DNA of 32,168 bases from Faecalibacterium sp. UBA1762. Its GTDB lineage: Bacteria; Bacillota; Clostridia; Oscillospirales; Ruminococcaceae. The stretch covers positions 79,780-111,947 of the forward strand of contig DCHC01000036.1 of assembly GCA_002314755.1 (NCBI GenBank), read 5' to 3'. The notes beneath the pieces are model-generated. The model was not told where the DNA came from. It saw only the letters and a list, made by a program, of their open reading frames with translations, and did not search any database. Of the stretch, positions 7,165 to 14,122 are shown piece by piece. How positions within the stretch are numbered: position 1 is the stretch's first letter; the number at the start of each line of letters is the position of its first letter. A program made the translations under genes and the position numbers.

Positions 7165-9450
7165 ATGCAGAAAGCGGAACTCAGTCAAAAGATTATTGAT
7201 ATGGCAAAGCGTATCAAGGACCTGCGCGAACTGCTCGGCATTCCGGCGGATACCATGGCCGGAATAACCGGGTGTACGGTAGATGAATATCTTGCCTGCG
7301 AAAACGGCCGGATGGATCTGACATTCACCTTCATTTATCAATGTGCCAACTATTTTAAGGTCAATGTGACGGATATCATCGAGGGCTACAGTCCGACGCT
7401 TCGTTCCTACACCGTCACCCGTGCCGGTTCGGGCCAAAAAATTTCTCAGGCGCACGGGATGACCTACTACAACCTTGCGTATTCCTTTCAGAACAGAATT
7501 GCCGAACCCCTGTATGTCCGAAGCGTTTACGACCCGGATATTCAGGACAAACCCATTGAGGTGACAAGCCATGAGGGACAGGAGTGCGATCTTGTCGTTG
7601 ATGGTTATCTGCTGGTTCAGGTCGGTTCGCACAGAGAGCTTCTCGGACCGGGCGACAGCATCTACTATGACAGCGGTACCCCCCACGGTATGATTGCTGT
7701 TAACGGGAAGGATTGTATCTTCTACGCCATCGTTTTAAACCCCACCGGAGAGCCTATTCCCGAGCTTGCGGATGCACCGGCCATTGCGGATACTTCCGTC
7801 ATCCAGCGGGACGATACCCCGAGAATTCATCAGGAGTTTATTGAGGTTGAAGAAAACGAGAAGGGAACACCTACCAGGATCACCTTTAAGAATACCGAGC
7901 GTTTCAATTTTGCGTTCGATATTATGGATAAGATCGCGAGGACCACGCCGGATAAACGCGCGATGCTCTATCTGGATAAACATAAAAATGAGCGCAGCTT
8001 TACCTTTAAGGAGATCATGGATGCCTCCAACCGCTGCGCAAACTATTTCAGGTCGCTGGGTATCAAGCGCGGCGACAGAGTGATGCTGGTTCTCAAGCGC
8101 CACTACCAGTTCTGGTTTGCTATGCTGGGCCTTGAAAAAATCGGTGCCATCGCCATTCCGGCGACCAACCAGCTGGTGAAACATGACTTTGAATACAGAT
8201 TCAACGCGGCCCAGGTCAGCACGATTATCTGCACGGCAGATGGGGATACCGCCCATCAGGCAGATATCGCGTGTGAAAGCTACAATGGGCTGAAGAACAA
8301 GCTGATCGTCGGCGGAGACCGTGACGGCTGGCGCAGCTTTGACGAGGAGTATCTGCTTTATAGCTCTAAATTTGAGAGGAAAGAGGATTCGCCCTGCGGT
8401 GACGACCCAATGATGGCGTTCTTTACCTCGGGTACCTCCGGTTATCCCAAAATTGCGCTGCATTCATATAAATACGCACTGGGACATTTCCATACCGCCA
8501 AGTACTGGCACAACGTCAACCCGGACGGGCTGCATCTGACCATTTCGGATACCGGCTGGGCAAAGGCAATGTGGGGCAAGATGTTCGGCCAGTGGTTGTG
8601 CGAGGCGGCTCTGTTCGTCTACGATTTTGACCGGTTTGATTCCGCTGACATTATCCCCTTGTTTGCCAAGTATCAGATTACCACCTTCTGCGCGCCTCCT
8701 ACGATGCTGCGTATGATGGTAAAGCAGGATATTTCGAAATACGACCTGTCCTCCATCCAGCACATTTCCACCGCAGGCGAAGCGCTGAACCCCGAGGTCT
8801 ACAGACAGTTTGAAAAGGCAACCGGCCTGCAGATCCACGAGGGTTTCGGCCAGTCCGAAACCACAATGGTAATCGGTAATCTGGTGGGCGCGCCCCACAA
8901 AATCGGCTCTATGGGTAAGCCTGTGCCGATCTATGAGGTCGCGCTGGTTGACAGCGAGGGAAATATCGTCCCGCCCGGTGAGAACGGAGAGATCGTCATC
9001 AGCACCAGGAACGGTTGGCCCTGCGGATTGCTGAAAGAGTATTATAACAATCCTGAAGAGAATGCGAGAGCCTTCCACGACGGTTGGTACCATACGGGCG
9101 ATATCGCCTGGATGGATGAAAGCGGCTACTATTGGTATGTCGGCCGCGCGGATGATGTGATCAAATCGTCCGGATACAGAATAGGACCGTTCGAGATTGA
9201 AAACATTATCATTGAGCTGCCTTATGTTTTGGAATGCGGTGTTTCAGCCGCTCCCGACCCGATCCGGGGTCAGGCGGTAAAGGCATCCATTGTCCTTGTG
9301 GAAGGTACGCAACCCAGTGAGGAACTGAAAAAACAGATTCAGGATTATGTCAAAGAAAATACCGCGCCGTACAAATATCCCAGGATCATCGAGTTTAAGG
9401 AGAGCCTGCCCAAGACCTCCAGCGGTAAAATCATCCGTTCCAGGCTTTAA
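7165..9450 (+). CDS. XRE-cupin-AMP-binding acyl-CoA ligase fusion, copy 2
   Basis: This 761-residue paralogue of the preceding gene has the same three-part order: XRE helix-turn-helix about 12-76, cupin about 110-200 (EGQECDLVVDGYLLVQVG, GDSIYYDSGTPHGM) and ligase about 250-761. The P-loop is TSGTSGYPK and the terminal motif is PKTSSGKIIR. Both copies share long identical runs in the ligase C-terminal part but differ more in the HTH. This suggests an old tandem duplication with different DNA or ligand specificity. AAAGGAG lies at a normal distance before the ATG, and the gap after copy 1 is only 25 bases, so the two are co-transcribed. Expected role: activation of a second carboxylic acid to its CoA thioester, possibly coupled to sensing it. 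Ligase family membership is clear; the substrate and the DNA-binding role are not. Confidence 0.85.
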   Translation: MQKAELSQKIIDMAKRIKDLRELLGIPADTMAGITGCTVDEYLACENGRMDLTFTFIYQCANYFKVNVTDIIEGYSPTLRSYTVTRAGSGQKISQAHGMTYYNLAYSFQNRIAEPLYVRSVYDPDIQDKPIEVTSHEGQECDLVVDGYLLVQVGSHRELLGPGDSIYYDSGTPHGMIAVNGKDCIFYAIVLNPTGEPIPELADAPAIADTSVIQRDDTPRIHQEFIEVEENEKGTPTRITFKNTERFNFAFDIMDKIARTTPDKRAMLYLDKHKNERSFTFKEIMDASNRCANYFRSLGIKRGDRVMLVLKRHYQFWFAMLGLEKIGAIAIPATNQLVKHDFEYRFNAAQVSTIICTADGDTAHQADIACESYNGLKNKLIVGGDRDGWRSFDEEYLLYSSKFERKEDSPCGDDPMMAFFTSGTSGYPKIALHSYKYALGHFHTAKYWHNVNPDGLHLTISDTGWAKAMWGKMFGQWLCEAALFVYDFDRFDSADIIPLFAKYQITTFCAPPTMLRMMVKQDISKYDLSSIQHISTAGEALNPEVYRQFEKATGLQIHEGFGQSETTMVIGNLVGAPHKIGSMGKPVPIYEVALVDSEGNIVPPGENGEIVISTRNGWPCGLLKEYYNNPEENARAFHDGWYHTGDIAWMDESGYYWYVGRADDVIKSSGYRIGPFEIENIIIELPYVLECGVSAAPDPIRGQAVKASIVLVEGTQPSEELKKQIQDYVKENTAPYKYPRIIEFKESLPKTSSGKIIRSRL

Positions 9451-9463
9451 GCGGGGTGGGCAG

Positions 9464-10126
9464 ATGGATTATAAAAGAATAACCCTTTTATGCGGTCATT
9501 ACGGAAGCGGAAAAACCAATATAGCCGTGAATATGGCGCTGGATGCAAAGCGAAGGTACCCCAAGGTCACCGTTGCAGATCTGGATATCGTCAATCCCTA
9601 TTTTAGGTCGGTGGACAGCCGAGAATTGCTGCAGCAAAACGGGATACGCGTGATCTGCTCCGAATACGCCAACACCAATCTGGATGCTCCGGCTTTGCCG
9701 CAGGAGATGTACGCGCTGGTGGATGATAAATCGTCCCACGTTGTTATCGATGTGGGAGGCGATGACAGAGGCGCGTTGGCTTTGGGGCGGCTTCGCGACA
9801 GGATCCTCGCCGAAAACGATTACGAAATGTACATGGTGGTCAATCGCTTCCGACCCCTGACAGCAACGCCGGAGGACGCCGTAGAGATCATGCGCGAAAT
9901 CGAGGACGCCGCAGGAATCGGGTTTACGGGGATCTTAAACAACTCGAATCTCGGGGCCGAAACGGATGAGGTCGTGGTGCTTTCGTCCGTCGGATATGCG
10001 CAGGAGCTTTCGCGCCTTACGGGCATCCCTGTGGTGGCGGCCTTCGCCGACAGAGCAACAACAGAAAAAATAAAGGATTACCCCGGTGAACTGATTGCAA
10101 TGGACCTGCAACCGAGACCGGTATAA
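9464..10126 (+). CDS. MinD/ParA-like P-loop ATPase of the VOR operon
   Basis: This 220-residue protein belongs to the MinD/ParA (SIMIBI) nucleotide-binding group. It has the P-loop GHYGSGKT at residues 11-18, a DLDIVNPYF switch-like region at about 39-47, and a Walker B-like stretch VVIDVGGDD. I chose ATG 9464, 13 bases after the previous stop and preceded by a G-rich SD-like GGGGTGGG. A longer reading into the upstream gene would have no domain support. Its place directly before the ferredoxin subunit suggests help with maturation or Fe-S loading of the oxidoreductase, or coupling of ATP hydrolysis to electron transfer. That role is inference. No ferredoxin insertion is present within the ATPase itself. 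Confidence 0.75.
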   Translation: MDYKRITLLCGHYGSGKTNIAVNMALDAKRRYPKVTVADLDIVNPYFRSVDSRELLQQNGIRVICSEYANTNLDAPALPQEMYALVDDKSSHVVIDVGGDDRGALALGRLRDRILAENDYEMYMVVNRFRPLTATPEDAVEIMREIEDAAGIGFTGILNNSNLGAETDEVVVLSSVGYAQELSRLTGIPVVAAFADRATTEKIKDYPGELIAMDLQPRPV

Positions 10127-10137
10127 CGGAGGGAATT

Positions 10138-10350
10138 ATGAGAGGGAAGCTTACATTCACAATTGATCTATGCAAGGGATGCGGGCTGTGTGTCAATACC
10201 TGCCCTAAAAAACTATTGAAGATCTCGGAGGAGACCATCAATAAAAAAGGACACTATGTGGTGGAATTGACCAATGAGGACCAATGCGTCGGATGTGCAT
10301 CCTGCGCCGTGATGTGTCCTGATTGTGTTATCAAGGTGGAAAGGGAGTGA
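10138..10350 (+). CDS. 2x[4Fe-4S] ferredoxin-type subunit (delta) of 2-oxoacid oxidoreductase
   Basis: This 70-residue protein has two complete cluster motifs, CKGCGLCVNTCP and CVGCASCAVMCP, each of the CxxCxxCxxxCP form, binding two [4Fe-4S] clusters. In four-subunit 2-oxoacid:ferredoxin oxidoreductases this subunit passes electrons between the thiamine site and external ferredoxin. GGAGG precedes the ATG by 5 bases, and the SD of the next gene lies inside its last codons. The gene order delta-alpha-beta-gamma is typical of VOR/KOR operons. Confidence 0.9.
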   Translation: MRGKLTFTIDLCKGCGLCVNTCPKKLLKISEETINKKGHYVVELTNEDQCVGCASCAVMCPDCVIKVERE

Positions 10351-10355
10351 AAAAC

Positions 10356-11420
10356 ATGTCGGAAAAAGTACTTATGAAGGGCAATGAAGCTATCGCGGAG
10401 GCGGCAATTATCGCCGGATGCAGACATTATTTCGGTTATCCCATTACACCGCAGACGGAAATTGCGGCATATCTTGCCAAGAGAATGCCGAAAATCGGCG
10501 GAATCTTTCTGCAGGCAGAAAGCGAGGTCGCTGCGATCAATATGGTTTATGGCGCTGCCGCTGCAGGTGTTCGCGCTATGACTTCCTCCTCCAGCCCGGG
10601 TATTTCCCTGAAGCAGGAGGGCATCTCTTATCTTGCAGGCGCCGATCTGCCGGCGGTCATTATCAACGCACAGCGGGGCGGTCCCGGTTTGGGTGGCATT
10701 CAGCCCAGCCAGTCTGACTATTTTCAGGCAACAAAGGGCGGCGGTCACGGTGACTATCACCTGATCGTTTTAACGCCGGCTTCTGTCCAGGAAATGGCAG
10801 AGCTGACGGTCAAGGCCTTTGACCTTGCCGACGCATACAGAATGCCCGTGATGATTTTGACTGACGGCACCATCGGTCAGATGATGGAGCCGGTCTCGCT
10901 GGATCTGGTCGTGAAGGACCCGCCGGAAAAGCCGTGGGCAACGACCGGCACGAAAATGCAGAGAAAGCACAATATCGTGAACTCGCTGTATCTCAGCCCG
11001 GCGGAGTTGGAAAGGACCAATCTGGAAAGGTATCAGCGCTACGCCGAGATCCAAGAAAAAGAGACCATGTGGGAAAGCTATCTGACGGATGACGCCGATG
11101 TTGTGGTGGTTGCGTTCGGTATTGCCGCCCGCGTTTCCAAAAATGCAGTCAATGAGGCAAGGCGTGAGGGTATCAAGGCGGGGCTGATCCGTCCCATCAC
11201 GGTTTGGCCGTTCCCTAAAAAGCCCATTGCTCAGGCTGCCGATAAAGGGCAGAAGCTGGTCTGTGTGGAGCTGTCCATGGGGCAGATGATCGACGACGTA
11301 AAGCTTGCCGCCGAATGCCGCGTGCCGGTATCGCTTTGCAGCCGTGTCGGCGGTATGATTCCAACTCCTAAGCAGGTGCTGGAATCCATCAGAGAGGCCG
11401 CAAAGGGAGGTAAACAGTAA
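10356..11420 (+). CDS. vorB: 2-oxoacid:ferredoxin oxidoreductase alpha subunit (VorB-like)
   Basis: This 354-residue alpha subunit is of the 3-methyl-2-oxobutanoate (VOR)/2-oxoglutarate (KOR) ferredoxin oxidoreductase type. The N-terminal pyrimidine-binding-like domain has GNEAIAEAAIIAGCRHYFGYPITPQTE, and the middle has TSSSSPGISLKQEGISYLAGADLP and QRGGPGLGG, all typical of the family. I chose ATG 10356, with AAGGGAG eight bases upstream, rather than an in-frame upstream start within the ferredoxin gene. With the beta subunit it forms the thiamine-dependent active site that interconverts a 2-oxoacid, CoA and oxidised ferredoxin with acyl-CoA, CO2 and reduced ferredoxin. VOR versus KOR cannot be settled from sequence alone. 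The neighbouring acyl-CoA ligases and LeuA-like gene favour a branched-chain-type substrate. It overlaps the beta gene by one base. Confidence 0.85.
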   Translation: MSEKVLMKGNEAIAEAAIIAGCRHYFGYPITPQTEIAAYLAKRMPKIGGIFLQAESEVAAINMVYGAAAAGVRAMTSSSSPGISLKQEGISYLAGADLPAVIINAQRGGPGLGGIQPSQSDYFQATKGGGHGDYHLIVLTPASVQEMAELTVKAFDLADAYRMPVMILTDGTIGQMMEPVSLDLVVKDPPEKPWATTGTKMQRKHNIVNSLYLSPAELERTNLERYQRYAEIQEKETMWESYLTDDADVVVVAFGIAARVSKNAVNEARREGIKAGLIRPITVWPFPKKPIAQAADKGQKLVCVELSMGQMIDDVKLAAECRVPVSLCSRVGGMIPTPKQVLESIREAAKGGKQ

Positions 11421-12175
11421 TGGTAGTATTTGATAAACCCAAGACTTTAGCCGAAATTCCGTTCCACTATTGCCCGGGATGTACCCACGGCATTATCCAT
11501 AGACTGGTGGCAGAGGTGATCGATGAGCTGGGGATCGAAGGCAGAACGGTGGGTATTGCCCCGGTCGGATGCTCGGTCATGGCTTACGATTATTTTACCT
11601 GTGATATGATCGAGGCAGCGCACGGCCGCGCACCGGCGATTGCCACCGGTGTGAAGCGCTCTGTGCCGGACAACATCGTATTTACCTATCAGGGCGACGG
11701 CGACCTGGCCTCCATTGGTGCTGCCGAGATTGTTCACGCCGCGGCAAGAAACGAAAACATCACCGTCATTTTCATCAACAACGCTATTTACGGTATGACG
11801 GGCGGTCAGATGGCGCCCACCTCTCTTCCGGGTCAGGTGACACAGACCTCTCCCTACGGGCGGGATGTAAAGCACTGCGGGTTTCCTATCAAGGTCAGTG
11901 AAATGCTCTCTCAATTGGACGGCGCGGAGTATATCGAAAGAGTTACCGTCAATACACCTGCCCGTGTTAAAAATGCAAAGAAAGCCATTAAAAAGGCGTT
12001 TCAGAACCAGATAGACGGCAAGGGATTTTCTCTTGTAGAGGTGATCTCCTCCTGCCCGACAAACTGGGGTATGACACCCGAAAAAGCTTTGCAGTGGATT
12101 GAAACGGATATGATTCCTTATTATCCGCTTGGCGTTTACAAAGACAGAACAGCTGAAAAGGAGAAGGAGTCATGA
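11420..12175 (+). CDS. 2-oxoacid:ferredoxin oxidoreductase beta subunit (thiamine diphosphate-binding)
   Basis: This 251-residue beta subunit carries the thiamine diphosphate-binding motif GDGD at residues 92-95, ending at NN 120-121, together with the YCPGCTHG cysteine motif near residues 17-24. The stretch GVKRSVPDNIVFTYQGDG and the NAIYGMTGGQMAPTS loop are characteristic of KorB/VorA-like proteins. It starts at ATG 11420, which overlaps the alpha stop (TAATG), so translation is coupled. GGGAGG lies just upstream within the alpha gene. The 3' end overlaps the gamma subunit gene by four bases (ATGA). In cells it pairs with the alpha subunit. Substrate choice remains open among branched-chain, aryl and C5 2-oxoacids. 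Confidence 0.88.
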   Translation: MVVFDKPKTLAEIPFHYCPGCTHGIIHRLVAEVIDELGIEGRTVGIAPVGCSVMAYDYFTCDMIEAAHGRAPAIATGVKRSVPDNIVFTYQGDGDLASIGAAEIVHAAARNENITVIFINNAIYGMTGGQMAPTSLPGQVTQTSPYGRDVKHCGFPIKVSEMLSQLDGAEYIERVTVNTPARVKNAKKAIKKAFQNQIDGKGFSLVEVISSCPTNWGMTPEKALQWIETDMIPYYPLGVYKDRTAEKEKES

Positions 12176-12702
12176 CAAGAAATTATCTGTTTGCCGGATT
12201 CGGAGGGCAGGGCATTCTGTTTTCGGGGAAAATCCTTGCCTATATCGGTCTGAAAGAGGGAAAAAATGTCAGCTGGCTGCCTTCTTATGGCCCGGAGATG
12301 AGGGGCGGCACTGCCAACTGCAGTGTGATTATCAGCGACGAACCCATCGGTGCGCCCATCGTACTGGAGCCGGATGTCCTGATTGCCATGAACCTACCGT
12401 CCCTGGATAAATACGAAAACGATGTGGTCCCCGGTGGGGCGATCTATGTGGATTCTACGCTGATTGAAAGAAAAGTCACAAGGACTGATGTGAGGGTATG
12501 TTATATTCCTGCCACGAAAATGGCGCAGGAATACGGGCTGAAGGGGCTTGCCAATATGATTATCGTGGGCAAGGTTTTGGGAGATTTTGGTGAGTTCAAT
12601 GCGGAATCCATTGAAAAAGCGTTGGGAAAGTGCATTTCCGCCCGCCATGCCGATATGCTGGAAAGCAACAGGAAGGCGCTGGAAACAGGCAGAGATTTTT
12701 AA
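12172..12702 (+). CDS. 2-oxoacid:ferredoxin oxidoreductase gamma subunit
   Basis: This 176-residue protein of the pyruvate/ketoisovalerate oxidoreductase catalytic (gamma) domain family begins with the diagnostic FAGFGGQGILFSGKILA stretch, followed by SWLPSYGPEMRGGTANCSVIIS. The gamma domain contributes to CoA binding and complex assembly. It overlaps the beta gene by ATGA with an AAGGAG SD within the beta 3' end, which indicates a tightly coupled operon. The length is normal for the separate gamma subunit. The following gene starts one base after its stop. Confidence 0.9.
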   Translation: MTRNYLFAGFGGQGILFSGKILAYIGLKEGKNVSWLPSYGPEMRGGTANCSVIISDEPIGAPIVLEPDVLIAMNLPSLDKYENDVVPGGAIYVDSTLIERKVTRTDVRVCYIPATKMAQEYGLKGLANMIIVGKVLGDFGEFNAESIEKALGKCISARHADMLESNRKALETGRDF

Positions 12703-12703
12703 T

Positions 12704-14122
12704 ATGAGAAAAGTAAAATTATGTGATGTTACCCTTGCGGAAGATACGGATGAGGCGTCGGTTAGCCTGACCTTCAGAAAAAAACTGGATATCGCGTCGC
12801 TGCTTGACAGAATGCAGATACCGGTGATCGAGCTGGGTGAGATACCCCCGACAACGGAAGGAAAGCTGCTGATTAAGGCGGTTGCCTCTGCGGTAAAACA
12901 GAGCACTGTCAGCGTTTGTGTCGGTTTTGACAGCAAAAATGTCGACTACATATGGGACGCACTGAAAACGGCTGCGCATCCGAGATTACAGGTAACGGCC
13001 TCGCTCAGTACCTCCCGAATGGAGTATGTGTATCACAAAAAGGCGGCGGATATGCTGCCGCTGATTGCGGATACCGTTGCCAGGTGCCGTTCGCTATCTG
13101 ACCAGGTCGAATTTTGTGCAGATGACGCGACGAGAGCCGATTTTGGCTTTGTCAAAGGGGTGCTGGAGGCAGCCATACAGGCGGGCGCCGGTATCATTAC
13201 CGTATCTGACACATCCGGCAATATGCTGCCGACGGAGTTCGCCCGTTTCATCGCCGACATACGTGAGAAGGTTACCGGAATCGATGGGGTCTCGCTTGGG
13301 GTCAGATGCAACAACGGCTTTGGCCTTGCGGACGCGGCAGCGGTGGAGGCAATCCGCAGCGGCGCATCCGAAATCAAGGTTTCCGCCGGGTTTTCCAATA
13401 CCGTTTCCCTGTCGGGTATGGTCGGCATTCTCAACGCAAAGGCGGATTTCCTTGAGGTGAGATCGGATATCGGTTCGGAGAATTTTTCTCACAACGAAAA
13501 GCTGGTCAAGAAGCTGTGCAATCTGACGGGCGACGCCAAAACGCCGTTTGAAAACGGTGTCAGAGACTCCGGTTCGGAAACCGTCTTTACCGAAAAAGAC
13601 ACCGAGGAAACCGTCATCCGTGAGATAGAAGGATTGGGCTACGACCTTTCCGAACAGGATAAGGCCACTGTTTTTGCGGCATTCAGTCAGATCGTCTCCA
13701 AGAAAAAGCAGATCGATCTACACGAGCTGGAGGTCATTGTCGCATCCGAGTCTATGCAGGTGCCCCAGGCTTACAAGTTGAATAGCTTTACCGTGACGAC
13801 AGGCAATACGGTGGATACTGTTGCGCATATCAAGCTGGAAAGGGACGGCAAACCGCTTGACGGCGTTTCGTTGGGTAATGGTTCCGTTGACGCGTCCTTC
13901 CTGGCCATTGAGAAGATCTTGGGTTGTCACTATGAGCTGGATGATTTTCAAATTCAGGCCATCACGGAGGGCAAGGAGGCAATGGGGCAGACTGTCGTTA
14001 AGCTTCGCTCTCACGGCAAGGTCTATTCCGGCAGGGGTGTTTCCACGGATATTGTCACTTCCGCTGTAAATGCCTATATCAACGCGCTGAATAAGATTGT
14101 TTATGAGGAGGAGAGAACATGA
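12704..14122 (+). CDS. LeuA-like protein lacking canonical catalytic residues, with intact LeuA regulatory domain
   Basis: This 472-residue protein belongs to the HMGL/DRE-TIM family of isopropylmalate, citramalate and homocitrate synthases. The fold is recognisable (VEFCADDATRADFGF, VSDTSGNMLPTEFARFI), but the active-site signatures are changed. The usual TLRDGEQ is TLAEDTD (10-16), the metal-binding HxH of HCHND is RCNN (201-204), and the usual NGIGERAGN region reads AGFSNTVSL (228-236). The C-terminal allosteric domain (about 350-472) is well kept, with GNGSVDASFLAIEKIL and GRGVSTDIVTSAVNAYINALN. In true LeuA or CimA this domain binds Leu or Ile. I infer either a non-enzymatic feedback sensor or a changed activity. 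ATG 12704 begins one base after the gamma stop, so an upstream extension is unlikely. It overlaps the next gene by ATGA. Confidence 0.8.
   Translation: MRKVKLCDVTLAEDTDEASVSLTFRKKLDIASLLDRMQIPVIELGEIPPTTEGKLLIKAVASAVKQSTVSVCVGFDSKNVDYIWDALKTAAHPRLQVTASLSTSRMEYVYHKKAADMLPLIADTVARCRSLSDQVEFCADDATRADFGFVKGVLEAAIQAGAGIITVSDTSGNMLPTEFARFIADIREKVTGIDGVSLGVRCNNGFGLADAAAVEAIRSGASEIKVSAGFSNTVSLSGMVGILNAKADFLEVRSDIGSENFSHNEKLVKKLCNLTGDAKTPFENGVRDSGSETVFTEKDTEETVIREIEGLGYDLSEQDKATVFAAFSQIVSKKKQIDLHELEVIVASESMQVPQAYKLNSFTVTTGNTVDTVAHIKLERDGKPLDGVSLGNGSVDASFLAIEKILGCHYELDDFQIQAITEGKEAMGQTVVKLRSHGKVYSGRGVSTDIVTSAVNAYINALNKIVYEEERT

Noticed and set aside
9347..9463. Longer N-terminus for the P-loop ATPase reading into the ligase gene
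   Set aside because: It would overlap the ligase 3' end by over 100 bases, adds no domain, and ATG 9464 starts exactly before the first beta strand and P-loop.
10323..10355. Upstream start for the VOR alpha subunit
   Set aside because: Lies inside the ferredoxin gene without SD; ATG 10356 has AAGGGAG at ideal spacing and family-like N-terminus.
12587..12703. Upstream start for the LeuA-like protein
   Set aside because: Would overlap the gamma subunit gene by over 100 bases in another frame; the family domain starts at 12704.
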